Positions 12,701 to 25,500 of a stretch of 64,000 bases of DNA are shown here, piece after piece. The stretch is from Gavia stellata (Eukaryota; Chordata; Aves; Gaviiformes; Gaviidae). How positions within the stretch are numbered: position 1 is the first letter of the stretch; each line of letters opens with the position of its first letter. A program made the position numbers and the translations under genes. Location: contig NC_082599.1 of the NCBI RefSeq assembly GCF_030936135.1, positions 2,218,847 through 2,282,846 on the forward strand, written 5' to 3'. Below the pieces are notes generated by a model that was not told where the DNA came from, ran no database searches, and saw only the letters and a list, made by a program, of their open reading frames with translations.

Positions 12701-15700
12701 AGAATAAGGTCCCCTCTAGTAGAAAGCTATGGAATACGTTGAGCAGGAGATCATGCAAGTCCTTCCTTGTCCTGGCTCTGTGGTATTGCAGTTTGTTTTC
12801 TCCACACCACCCTTGCCATGCACACACCGTCAGGCTAATCTAATGAAAGCACACCTACTGTCATCACTACCTGGATGTCTGAGCCTTGGGTCTTAAATCC
12901 TGCTTTTGGCCTTTGGGATTTGTTGTCTCACTTATGTTTTCAGAGAAATTGGCATATCTCCAAAGCTTCAGCAGCTGTGGATGTAATTTTTTCTGATGCA
13001 ATTTCTCCATCTGGTGGTGTAAAAAGCAGCTCCCAAACTGCTGTTTGTCAGTGTGCTCCACTCCAGCAGTGCTATTTTACACCCACTGAGATCTGGCTTT
13101 CTGATTCCACCGACCACTTTAATATAAGCTAGGGGAAAACACACACTAGTTTTGGACCGTGCCTGTAAATTTACTTCCCTCCATGCCCACTTCAGACATT
13201 ATGGTAAGTTTTGTTAGGCGGGATGTTTCCCTGAAAGTCAGCAACCCCCAGTAATGTATTCCCTTCATTCCACCCATACACTGTCACTCTGACAACTTAG
13301 AAACAGTGGATACATCCCCTCAGGTGACCCAGGGCTGGTCCTTCTCAGAGAAGAAACATTTTTTTTTAATTAACAGCATCTTTTTTTCGGTAAGACATGA
13401 CCACAAACTGGTGCGATCCAATATGTATGAGTTTTAATGTATTTCCTGTCTGATCTTGGCAGTAATTAATTAAGATGAATTGCAAAGGCTCCAGCAGTCC
13501 CAGATGCAGTATTATTTTTGGTTTTGGTGTGAGAGAGACGGTGGTTGTATTGGGGAAGAGGGGGTTAAGGAAAGTGCTATTTTACTCTGTGATAGTGAGA
13601 GCTTAATGACAAAGTGAAGGGGCAGATTTTCTTCATTGAAGCTTTTGGATCAGGAATAGATCTGCTCCTCTTCCCTCTCACCAAATAGGTACAGACTGAG
13701 TCAGCATCCTCATTCTATACATCATAAAGAGCTTTAACAGCAGAATTAACAGCACCACACCATATTTCCAGCTGCAGGGCAGGGAAGCAGTCCTTCCTAC
13801 CCAAATCACAGCTGGATCCCATCCTACAGCTGCTTTACCTGTGAACTGGAGTTTACAAGATGTAAGCATCCACTCAGTCCCCCCCAAATACACAGTGAGG
13901 TCATGCAACCTTGTGCAGTTCCCAGGGAGTGACAACTGTGCACACAGGCAAAGAGTATGGCCTGAATGCCATTTAAAAAAATCTTTTTTCCTTTCTTTTC
14001 TTTGTGACTCCTTATGAAAGAAATCAATTAAACAGGGAGACAACAGAAGAAATACAATGATTGACACCCATCATGTGTCTGTGTGTTGGAATCAATGTGC
14101 TTTCATTAACTCTGGCACTAGGAGTCTCTGCAGCTCCCTGAGCGGAGGTGTGTTCATATGAACTGACACCTCATCAGGCATTACACATGCATGTACACAC
14201 ACACATGCAGATTGGATTACAGACCTGTGCTCCTGCAGGGTTGCCTCCTCCCCAGCTGGCTGTTTGACTCTTGTATTCCCTTTTGTCCAGCTGAAAAAGT
14301 GGATAAAAGTCCTTTTCCTGGTCTTACATAGAGCCCAGTAGTTGTCCTGAGCCATAAACCTGGCCATCTAAGACCTCTCAGGCTGAGGGGGGAATTGAAA
14401 AGTGATCCTATCCTCCTGCCTGAAAGCTGCAATCCCCACTCATCTGCAGCCTTTGAAAAATTAGGGGTGGGACAGAGATTCAGACTTAAACATAGATGCC
14501 TGTAACATACATGTTCACAGTCATCATTGGGTATCATTGCAGTGGATGGAGATTTAGGGCTCCAACCACTTGTCTGCATATAGGGGCAGAATTTCTGACC
14601 CTGACTTCTCTCCGTACTCCTCTAGCATGGCAGATCATACCTGGAGGCAGTGAACTGTCACCGTTCATGCTCTCAGTAAATATTTCTGTGGTTGTGAACA
14701 TCTTTCCCATCCTTGCTCCTCAAGTCTTATACCACCCTTTCAGTAGCCCTGGTGCTTTTGGGGCCTTTTATGAGCTGACTGACCTCATTAACACACCAGA
14801 ACATGCTCTTCATTTTGCTGGGTTCATTTTCTACCAGGATGGGTTGGGTAGGAGAGGAGAGGGGGAAAAGGAAAGGTGAGACAAATGCGAAATGTCTTTG
14901 CAGTGATAGATCAGCTCTCTGTCTGTGTTGAAACCACAGGGCAAATATAAAGTGGCTGGATTAATACAAATCTAAGTCATGGGGCCTGAGCCGAATAAAC
15001 TACTGGAGATAACTCCCTCCTTGGCCCATGGAGCAGACAAAGCCATGCCAGTGTATATACTCAGAGATGGTGTGTCCAACAGAAACAACAGGTAGAGCTT
15101 TAGTCATCACAATAGCTTGCAAACTATCCCCAATTAGCTTTTTAGCTAAATACCCCATGGCTGTTAAGGTTAAGGCGTAAACTGCTGAGATATTTACAAA
15201 ACACACTAGGAGAAAAGTGGCTACTGATAAAACTAATCTTCAAAATTTTCCAAGAGGTGGGAGAAGTAGCGGCCACATAAAAGTGTAGAAAAATCCCTGG
15301 TTTCAAAACGGCTCAGGGAGAGAGCAAAGACATGAATGCATTCAGCCCTGCTCCCCTGAGACCCCGAGTTTCTGCTGCAACACGCTGAGCATCTTCACAT
15401 CCCCTTCATCCCAGTGGGCTCTTGTCATCTTCTGCCTTTCCTGAAGGGATGATGAACTGAGGACAGCTACTGCCTACAGCAGCACAGGTGCAGTCTGCTT
15501 TTTTTATTCTGTACACACCTTCCTACAGCTTGATTTATATGTCTTTCATCAGAAAAGAGAAAAAGGTGAATAAATCTTCTGGGAGATATGCAATTCTTTG
15601 TATTTCTTTCAGCAGTCCAGAGAAAGGGCCATCTGAGAAGGAAGGAAAGCTTCCTCCCATGTGTCCAAGCCACCTCTCAGAAACCACATGAGGTATGACT

Positions 15701-15975
15701 TAGAAAACTCCATTCTTTGGGTTTTAGCATCCAGAATTTACTTAATCCCTAAAATTGCCCACAGGCAAATCCTATTTAGGAGGAGATAAGTGCTAGTAAA
15801 TATTTATCAAACTCCTTAAGGTTCTCAAGAAGAACGAATTTTAAATGAAACCTGTCCTCCTGTTAGTTTAAATCTTCGTCTCTGTGCATTTCCATGCTTA
15901 TCCAAAGTCCTGATTCTCACTCCAGGTTGCAGTCTGGTTCTAGTTGTTGTTATCGTGTAGCTCTGCACAGTGCAT

Positions 15976-15981
15976 TTTATT
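15976..15981 (-). terminator. Candidate TMIE polyadenylation signal (AATAAA)
   Basis: On the minus strand an AATAAA lies 213 bases past the TMIE stop codon, in the context TTGTAAATAAAATGC, implying a 3' UTR of roughly 230-240 bases. No clear GT-rich element follows, so cleavage efficiency is uncertain and a longer 3' UTR is possible. Confidence 0.5.
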
Positions 15982-16194
15982 TACAAGATACTGTCTCGCC
16001 AAATGGCCAGGTTTTCCTTTCATGGACAAAACCCCAGTGACTTTGTCTTCAAAAGGTGACAAATCCATACATCCAGTGGCACTCAACAGCCTGAGTATAT
16101 GGAGACAGCATGTCCTATCCGCTCCCAGTGCTCTACCCACAGCAATTTGACAGTATCCTCCCTGAAAGCCTGCCAGCACTGTCTTTTAGCAAGG

Positions 16195-16517
16195 TCACTT
16201 CTTCTTTGCTGGGGCTTTGGCATTCCCACCAGCCTTGCCATTAGTTTTGGCGCTTCCTCCTGATTTCACTGCTTCACCTTCTTTTTCACCTTTCTTCCCA
16301 CCACCTTGTTTCTTGTCAGTAGTGTCCTTTCCCCCCTTTTCTCCCTTTTCTCCTTCTTTCTTTTTGGCCCCATCCTTCCCTTCTTTCTTGGATCCTTCTT
16401 TCTGCTCCTTTTCACCATCCTTCTTCTTGGAGCCTTTGGATCCATCTTTCTTACCCTGAGCCTTGTCCACTTTTCCAGATACAGTGGGAACTTCTTTTTT
16501 TTCTTCTGCAACCTGAG
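16195..16517 (-). CDS. TMIE: TMIE coding exon 4 (long Lys/Gly/Glu cytoplasmic tail, stop codon)
   Basis: The acceptor is CCTTTCATACAG. The first two bases complete an Ala codon with the last base of exon 3, and the frame runs to a TGA at 16197-16195. It encodes residues 123-229: [16 protein letters not shown], followed by irregular [14 protein letters not shown]-type units and ending APAKKK. I count 33 Lys and 22 Gly in 107 residues, with no hydrophobic segment. The tail should be disordered and strongly basic with acidic interruptions. Human TMIE has a much shorter Lys-rich tail after the same VPG junction. Low complexity makes this exon easy to miss or mask in automatic annotation. The other open minus-strand frame here is a shadow. 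Confidence 0.92.
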
Positions 16518-19500
16518 CTGTATGAAAGGATGGAAAAAGAAAACAGGAAAGCGGTTAACTTGGGTTGACACCAGCCAGGAAGAGGGCAAAACTCCTGCTC
16601 CCTGCTGGCAAATCTTGGACAAAGGGAAAATACTTCTACTGGGGCTTTGTCCGTACAGCTGTTTTCCTCACTGACTACCAGTTTTCGTGTCTTTCTTTTG
16701 AGAAGGTAGACGAATGGGATAAAGCAGAACTTGTAATTTCAAGAGCTGGGTTGTGGACCTATTGGAGGAAATGGCTCCCGTTGGCAGGAACTGATCCATG
16801 AACTTTGTAAGCACAGGCCATAACCATTTCCCAATAATGACATTCAATGTAGAGTTGTCTCCTTCCACAAGAAGGAACAGAAACATGTCTCATGCAATTC
16901 AGTACAGAACTAGCTTGGGTTTGGTTTTGGGGTTTTCATTTTGGTTGGCCAGCTTTTCTAATTCTTCGTTTTCCTGTATGGGGTATGTCTCCTGCAGCTG
17001 AGAGTGGATGGTAAGCATTCTGCTGGGGATCTTTGCTCTCAGAGACAGACAAGCAGAAGATGGCTTGCCCAGCATGGGACTACAAAGTAGGCTTAGCTTA
17101 TGTCCTGTCCACATCCAACCACCATGGGACTGGCTTCCTATCTGTACCACTGTAATTAAGGGCATACCATGGGCATATAGCAATTAACTTTAGTGCATTG
17201 TAAGCTCTGTTTTGATATGTTTTAACACACAAGCCATATTAGTTATAGGAAGCTTATAATATCTTTACTTATGAAATATTTTTACTTAGGAATACCTCGG
17301 AATCAGTGGCCACATTTCAGGTGAGAAGACTCAGAAGTATCACATTGGCTCTGCAGACTTTAATTATTCTGACAAAGGATTTGGTACCAGAAAGCTTTTC
17401 CTCATCATTCTTATTTTTCTTCTATAAGAAGTGGTTCATTTTCTCAAAAGTATTTCTGACCTCAGAGCTTGATGCACTGAACTTCCATCTCAAGCTGCAA
17501 CTTGACACTTAAACACAGATCATATTTCTTATATTTCTTATGGAAAGTTTTTCCTTTGCTCAAGACCAGCAGAGTGTAAAGTTTTGCAAAAACAAGTGAA
17601 AATGTGTTAAGTTTCCCATGACCTTCTTCTCTGAAAATCCTCAATATAGCACTCAGAAATGTAAATAGATACCCATGTTAACACAACTTAATAATTAAAA
17701 TCAGCCAAGATGTAGCAATGACCTGGGAGTGACCTCAGCAAATGGAGGATGATTGGTCACTGTTTAGCACCTAAGCTAAGTCAAATTATTTCACATTTGT
17801 CACAGGCTAACGAAAGACGACAGTGAACTGGCTTAGGAGGTAATTTGGTATGGGCCTTTGGTGAGATGTCTCAGCCCTTACCTGGAGCCACTGGACTCCA
17901 ATCTGTTTAAGTAGCCCCAAATGTCCCATTGCTATGGATATCTGCAGTGTCACTTTCAAATTGCAGCAATGTATTACAGGTGAGAATCAAACCTGAATTT
18001 GTTATGTTTACCTAAAATATTGCTTCAGCACACACACTAAACAAAATATTATCCTTTGACCTTGGGAACTGGCGATTCATTTGCACATACAAATGGGAAT
18101 AGAACAATACAGACTCTTTCCTACCACCACAGGGGAAATCCTGCCATCTCATATTAAAAAAAAGGAGATGGAAGAATAAAAAAAACCACCACATATCTGA
18201 TTCCTGGACAAATATAGTAGCAACCAGGTGAACTCCCAAAAATGTCAGCTGGAGCAGCCTCAGACCAGAATACTTGAAGATCTCCCAGGCCATGGACCCA
18301 GACAGTACATCTCCACCTAGAGCAAAGGCCAAGCCCTGCTTATACTTCTCCCACAGACTGGGAGACAGAGCACAAATGAATCAATTTGTATGTAACATTT
18401 TATACACTGAAACCTAAAGTCCATTTTATTTATGTCCAGTGAAAGGGCTTGCCATATATAACACTCAAAAAAGTGCATGGAGAGCTATTTGGCAGTTAGA
18501 ATATTCCACCATAGTAAATGTGAAGTAGGGTAAAATAATGCCAAGAAATGAGAGTATTTAAACATTGTAATATATTCATGATTAATATCATTTGACACTT
18601 ACAGAAATCTTTAAAGCATTTAATGGCCACTCAGTAATTAGAATCACTCAGGTCATCTCTCTCGCCTTGACTGGGTCTACCAGGGGTTGTCATGGTATAA
18701 GTATATAAATAGTTGACAAATACATACATCGTATTTTATGACTGCATAAATCAAGGTGGGTTGCCAAATGTCAGTGGGGTGACATGGCAGAGCATCGCGC
18801 TCTGTACAGAGTACAGATGAAAATAAAAACGCAGAGATGAAGCCCAAGGTTTGCATACTTTCCACTGTAATGCCTAAATCATGTAGTGAAACTTTTTTGG
18901 GGACAGGATGCACACTGATCACAGAAGGAGGGCAGACCAGTGGGTTTGATCACACATAGCTTTTCCATCTAACACTTTAGGTGCTGACAGCTGAGTCAGT
19001 CCTGTTGGGTCCCCAAGATTGGAGACATAAAGGCGTTTTTAAGGCACAATTTGCCCCTTCCACTTTAGCACCTCCCCTACTGTGAAAGGAATCACATCTT
19101 TTTTATTTCCCACCGTGGATAAAGGGATAAAGTTAAGACAACTAGTGCGGATGCAGACTTCTCCATAGATGTGGATAATGTGCTTGTGGTTAGATGACTC
19201 CCACCCCAGTACTAGTTCCTTCAGGGCAACTTGGGCAGATTTATATCTGACCCCAGAGGGCTAGGAGCTTCAGAGCACACGTATTCATGAGCCATTACCA
19301 GACATCAGCAGCCACTCAAAAATATGTTATCCACCAACCTCCCACCCTGCATTGTGCCAGGACCATAATTCTGGGCTTCTCAAAAGGTCAAAGGGTGGTC
19401 AACTATTCGACTTATACATTTAACTGGATAAAATTTAGGTAGTCTTTATGGTGCAGCTGACTTCCCATAAATTGTTTTCTTGTGGTAATTTGTTCATGCT

Positions 19501-22500
19501 GCAATAATTTACCATGGTCTGATTAAATCTACACCAAAATAGCCAGCCTTTGGATGGAGTGCATGTACATGTTTGTGGGTTGTAAAGGCTGCTTAAAGGA
19601 GAACAAAATTTATTAGCATTCTGGGGTGAAGTGGCCATTCTGCTGCCCAAATACCCTTTTTGTCTCTTCTGGATATTCTCATCCTTAAGTTAGTGGTTTT
19701 CCAGAAGTAACAGCTAGGCAGGAAGAGGATGCAACAGCAAATGAGTGAATTTGGCTTTCTGCTATCTACAGGCATGAGCCTTCACACCCTCTGGGATCTA
19801 CTGATAGCTGGTCCTTACAGAGTCAGAATTTTGTCTTTTGGGCAGGAAATTGAAGGATACAATACTAGGCAGTTCCATGTGTGGTTGCTCATACATGTAA
19901 GAGTGCATTAACTAGACATTTGGATGACCTTTGACTTTAAAGTAGGTTAAGAGTATTTAATTGTATGGATAAGGGCTTATTCATGCCAGCTGGATTCAGC
20001 TCCAGAGAGTGGTCTGAGCATCCTCAGTTTATAGTGTAGGCATAGTCAGATGTCTGAACATCTCTGAAATACTGAGGTATGTGCACGTTCCTACTGTTAA
20101 GCACGTAGTTCTGTATTTTGCTGGTGTAGGACTAAATTTCTACAATTATGTTATCTGCCTCTTTCACCAGTTTCATGGACTGAAGCATCAAATTTTGAGT
20201 CAAGGAAACTCCCAGTTTACATGAAGCTACAGACCACAGGGCTTGCAGAGACACAGGAAAGAGAAAAAAAATCATAAAAAGGTATGGAGAAACTAGAGGT
20301 GAAATGCAGAAAGGGAACTGAGAAGCAGAGAGTCCAAGGTATGATGGATCTCATCAGAAAAGAGAAGCCATAGACAGAAGGAGAGGAAGGCAGTCCCCTA
20401 ATTTCCTTGCAGGGCCATTTCATCTTCTTCTTTCACCACAGGCAGGGAGTTGAGAGGTCTGGACTGGACATGACCAGAGAGAGTTAGAAGAGTTTCAGTA
20501 GAGCCTAGGGTACAGAATCAGGAAAGATGAGTGAGAGGAGCAGAGACCAGTGACAGAAATACTCTTGGCCATCCAAATGGGGCAAGCCATTTATGCGTAA
20601 TGTGAAACTCTAACAACTCTTTTTCTTTCTACTGACACCCCACCCTCAACCCAGGAACTGGCCCTTAAAATGAATCAGACTCTCTGGAAATTTTAAACAT
20701 GAACTTCAAATGAATGACCCTGACTTGTACCAGTGGAGAAACTGTCCCTTTCATCTAAATGACCATACCTGTTGCCACAGATGCTGCAGCTTTAGTGCAT
20801 GCAAATGGGAGGTGTTTACCAAGTCATGGCAATATCTTAACGGTTGTGCCCAGGGAGCCACATCATTGGTTTACATTAGGGGAGGACTTGGTCCTTTGCA
20901 TTCATGCATACAGAAAGCAATCCCAAAAGAAGAGATGGGTCTCATGTGTATGTGTGAGCAAGGGAAGTACCTCCAGGGATCTCTGTCAGCTCGTTGAGCG
21001 GTGGCACAGTCTCCAGTTTGTCTGCATATGTCTTGGCTGCTTGCCGTTGAGCATATCGTGCCTCAATCTCTTTCTTTGTCCGAGGAATCCGGCACTTGAA
21101 GATACAGCAGAGCGTGATAACTGGGAAAAGAGAGAGGGAAGCAAGAGTATTCAGTTTAGTCAGTAGATCTCTGTCTAGTGCAGGTTGGCCCATTTACAGT
21201 GGGGAGACAGCAGGAAGAAAAATTAATTTTGGAAGAATTTCTTCCTGTGGGAACATCAGTGGAAGTACCTGTGTGAAGGATATGGTCACACAGTCTAAAG
21301 CAATTGAGTTACCTGAAAATAAAGAATTACCACTCTTCAGCTGAGCTGAGCACGTCCTTTCCACCAAAACCAATGTAAACCATTGCCTTAAACTACATGT
21401 GCCACTGGTGTTTCTAAGCATCAGAGCACCATCAACTTAAATTCATTATCTCTTTGGAAATGACAGCAGCAATTAAGATGTACTGTCACCCTTCAACAGT
21501 GTGTTATTGCTAGAGGTTCCTGACAACACATCTTAGCGATTCATTTTTGTGGTAGGTAGATGCTGGGGCTGTGGACCTCCAGCTGAAGAAAACAATGAGG
21601 AGTTTGGCATGGAAACACTGTAAACCCTTCAAAATAGATCCAGAACAAGAGCTCAATATATGCCTTAACTGACTTTCATCCAAATCCATTTAGCACAAGC
21701 CAAGAATTGAACACAGATCTCCTGACTCCCCTCATCATGCTCTTACTATTCCATCATGCTTCTTTCCATGAGCTAGGCTTCTTTACATGAGTTAAGGATT
21801 CTGCTGATGCTTTTACTCCTAGTAAGAAATATTTTCCCTTCATTCAAAAACCTACACATTATTTCAGAATTTTCATCTGCAAATCTAATCACGATTCAGA
21901 CAATTTATTGTAATGAAAGCACTATTAGTTGGTTTCCTAGATTAGGAATTCACAGGCTTGAGAAGATCATTGGTTCATCCATGTACCACTTCTGACAACA
22001 ACAAAGCAGCAACTTCAGGGAAAAGACCAATGAAACTTGGAAACAGGTAATCATAAAAATAGTTGGCCCATAGGTCATAAAAACATGTTAAAAAGCATGA
22101 GATCTCATGGTCTCTATGTACTTCTGAGTTGCTTTTTTGTGGGCATCTTTAAAATAGTTTGAGGCATTCTTCTATTCTAAATAAAAGTTCACATTTCCAA
22201 CCTACCTAAGTTCTTAAGCTCATTTATATACCTTATGGAAATGGGTTCTGCAGGCAAGCAGAGCCTTGTGCTTGGAAAGATGTTGTATGATCAGTTTTAC
22301 ATACTCTGTCTCTTAGTTTAACCGGAGTTCCCCCATGCTGCATCAACGTTATGAGAAAGGAGCAAGCATCCAACTTCCCGTACACTTCAAAAGTCAGGTA
22401 ATCTCCTCTGGCTTTATATCACCATGAGCAATGTATTAGACCTTTGAGACTAATCCAAGGAAATGAGAGAAATAATCTGTATGTTTGGTTCCAATGTGAG

Positions 22501-25500
22501 TATTTCTCATTCACCAGGAGTAAAACTATTTTGCAGACAGCCTTCACAACACAAAGAATCATAGAACAGAATCGTAGAATCGTTTAGGTTGGAAAGGACC
22601 TTTAAGATCATCAAGTCCCACTGTTAACCTAGCCCTGCCAAGTCCAACCATTAACCTATCCCTGCCAAGTCCACCACTAAACCATGTCCCTAAGGACCTC
22701 ATCCACACGGCTTTTAAATACCCCCAGGGATGGGGACTCCACCACCTCCCTCAGCAGCCTGTTCCAGTGTCTGACAACCCTTTCAGTGAAGAAGTTTTTC
22801 CTAATATCCAGCCTAAACCTCCCCTGGCACAACTTGAGGCCATTTCCTCTTGTCCTATCACTTGTCACTTGGGAGAAGAGACCAACACCCACCTCACCAC
22901 AACCCCCTTTCAGGTAGTTGTAGAGAGCGATGAGGTCTCCCCTCAGCCTCCTCTTCTCCAGACTGAACAACCCCAGCTCCCTCATCAGACTTGTGCTCCA
23001 GACCCCTCAACAGCTTCGTCACCCTTCTCTGGACACGCTCCAGCACCTCAGTGTCCTTCTTGGAGTGAGGGGCCCAAAACTGAACACAGCATTCGAGGTG
23101 CGGCCTCACCAGTGCCGAGTACAGGGGCATGATCACCTCCCTACTCCTGCTGCCCACACCATTTCTGATACAGGCCAGGATGGCGTTGGCCTTCTTGGCC
23201 ACCTGGGCACACTGCTGGCTCATCTTCAGCCGACTGTTGACCAACACACCCAGGTCCTTTTCCACCAGGCAGCTTTTCAGCCACACCACACAGACCATTT
23301 GCTGCTGTAAATTTTACTCCCTAAAAGTTTGTCCTGTACTGTCCAGCCTCTCCTAAGTAAAGAGGGATCATGTTAACCAGGAACAAGATCTGCATGACCT
23401 CTTCATATAACAAAAGAGAAAAGGAAAGTACACTTTTCTCAGTGTTTTCAGGTTGGTGTAAAGTTACCAAGGAAAATGTAACATCTCCTCTATCTATTTG
23501 CTCAATTTTGCTGCCAAAAATATCACTCCCTTTAAAGCGTTTGCTGCAGAGATGTTGTAGTGGAATCACACTCGGGGCCATCGAAATGTCACAACAGGAG
23601 GAGACACCTGAAGCTGAAGTGAATTGCCCAAAACAACATGAAATTGTAATAAACTGTAATTGGGGAAGTAATCAAGATGCTTTTATCCTTGCTCTTCCAT
23701 GAGGGTCAGCAACAAGCTGAGGGTAATTGAGCTTTTACTTGTCTTACAAAAGGAAGGCAAGGTACCCATACGGTGTTATTGGCAGCTTGCAGGTGGGTGA
23801 CGTACCACATCTGGAAAGCACACAGCTGGGTCTGCCCTGCTGTTCAGGGCAGCAGGATTTCACTGTGCACCTGCCCACAGAGCCTGCTACAGCTCCGTCA
23901 CAATCAATGGATGACACAGACCTTTTCAGGCTAGCAGACAAAAAAATGCCCCGTAGCTGGGCAAGGACTCAAGGCAAGGTCAAACTAGACATAATTATGC
24001 ATTTTTAATAGTGACAGCAAGCAGAGAAACAATTTACTGGGGGGAATGGGGTACGTGCTTTTTCTCTAACCACTTTTAAATCAAGTCCTATTGTTTTCCT
24101 AAAAGCACTCTGGAATTCAGCTAAGCCAGGAAATCCTCTACTCACATTTGAGAAAAATTTGCCAGGAAAATTAGCGACATATTTCCCGGAGATTGGTAAA
24201 TGATAAGACTGTCAGTGTTCAAGTCAATGCCTTTGAAAATCAAGGACAAAATGCCTGCCAATATCACAGTAGTTGGCTTAGCCCTACGGGAAGGAGTAGG
24301 GGTTGTTGTATCTCTCACAGTTCCACTTCTTTTCAACTACTAAGTACAAAAATGCTAGTTGCTGCATGACAACCATGAGCTGGGCTCTCTCTTTAACTTT
24401 CTAATGGAGATGAAGTATTACACTGAGGTACTGGGGACTTATGTTGTCTTAGGATGTGAAATGATTCATAACCAGCCACTGGAGCAAGAGGGTTATGTGA
24501 AAATAACACAGTACTATTTGTATCTCCATCCCCCTTGCAAGTTGTGCTTAATGTGCAGCTCAAGTCATGCAGGGGGGCTAAGTATTGAACTGAATGCCAT
24601 TATCTGCTTAAAAGAACAGGCCAGTGAATAAGATTTTGGTACAGGAGCTTTAGGACACTGAAACTGATGCCAGAAATTATAATTTCATTGCTAGTGGGAA
24701 GTTATTGACTGTTAGATATCTTTGCTTTTTCCTCCAGGTCAGACACAGGAGACGGAGTGGGTGGAATTCATTCGCTGGGGTTTATGTGTCCCAAAGCTAA
24801 AGATTACGGTCTCAGACAGTCACTCTAGGCTCCCTTTGTCGCTGATGGAGAGAAAGAAGAATCTCTACAGGGTGATTAATCTCATCTTATGACAGAAATT
24901 TAAGGTATGCCAAATAAATCATTCTCTGCAACTGCCTTTCTCCCCATTAACTACAAAAAGAACTTGGAGTGACCGGTCTGACACAGGACTGTGAAAGAGC
25001 TGTGACCACCTGGAGTGAGAGCCAGAGGCGGGACATTGTGCTCTAGGGCTTCCCGAATTATGTCAGAGATCTACATTTAGGGGTGTGAACTGTTCCCTCA
25101 GTTGGAATAGGTGAATGTCATACTTTGGAAGTTAAGAGTGAAATGTTTGTTGCATATTAGAAATTTGGAGCTATCTTAGCATTGTTTCTGTTGTGCCTGG
25201 TAGATATTTTAAGTTTTTTGCTGCTTCAAACCAGTGAGATTATATTTGCTCCACTGATAAATTATCCATCAAGTGAACCAGAAAGCAATGTAACCTGTAA
25301 TGTTTCCTGGGCATTTGTTGATGCCAAGGTTAACATTATTTTCCACTGGAAGAGCAGAGATTTTTTTTGTTCTGAAGACAACCTGGGAAACTGAACGTGC
25401 CTGTAAGGGTTCCTCCTCATCATTACCCTTTCTGGGGTTTGGCTGCCTGGGTTCACAGCCAGATGAGAAATAATGCAGCTGGTGGCCTTCAAAGGAGGAG

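Larger units (their letters stand above)
8252..15975. other. Intergenic sequence downstream of TMIE
   Basis: It contains the G-rich tract at 9753 and AATAAA hexamers on both strands near 9.7-10.05 kb, but no recognisable coding exon. A hydrophobic open frame at 15000-15206 (minus) has no identifiable family. It may partly be a long 3' UTR. Confidence 0.55.

Noticed and set aside
15000..15206. Hydrophobic minus-strand frame (contains GYLAKKLIGDSLQAIVMTKA), preceded by an acceptor-like TTTTCTCCTAG
   Set aside because: It looks protein-like, but I cannot assign it to a family, and it has no donor-bearing partner exon or poly(A) signal directly after the stop. It may deserve a database search.
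16266..16622. Lys/Arg-rich minus-strand frame overlapping TMIE exon 4, and its plus-strand Ser/Phe/Pro-rich counterpart
   Set aside because: Both are frame shadows of the low-complexity TMIE tail. Only the frame joined in phase to exon 3 is credible.
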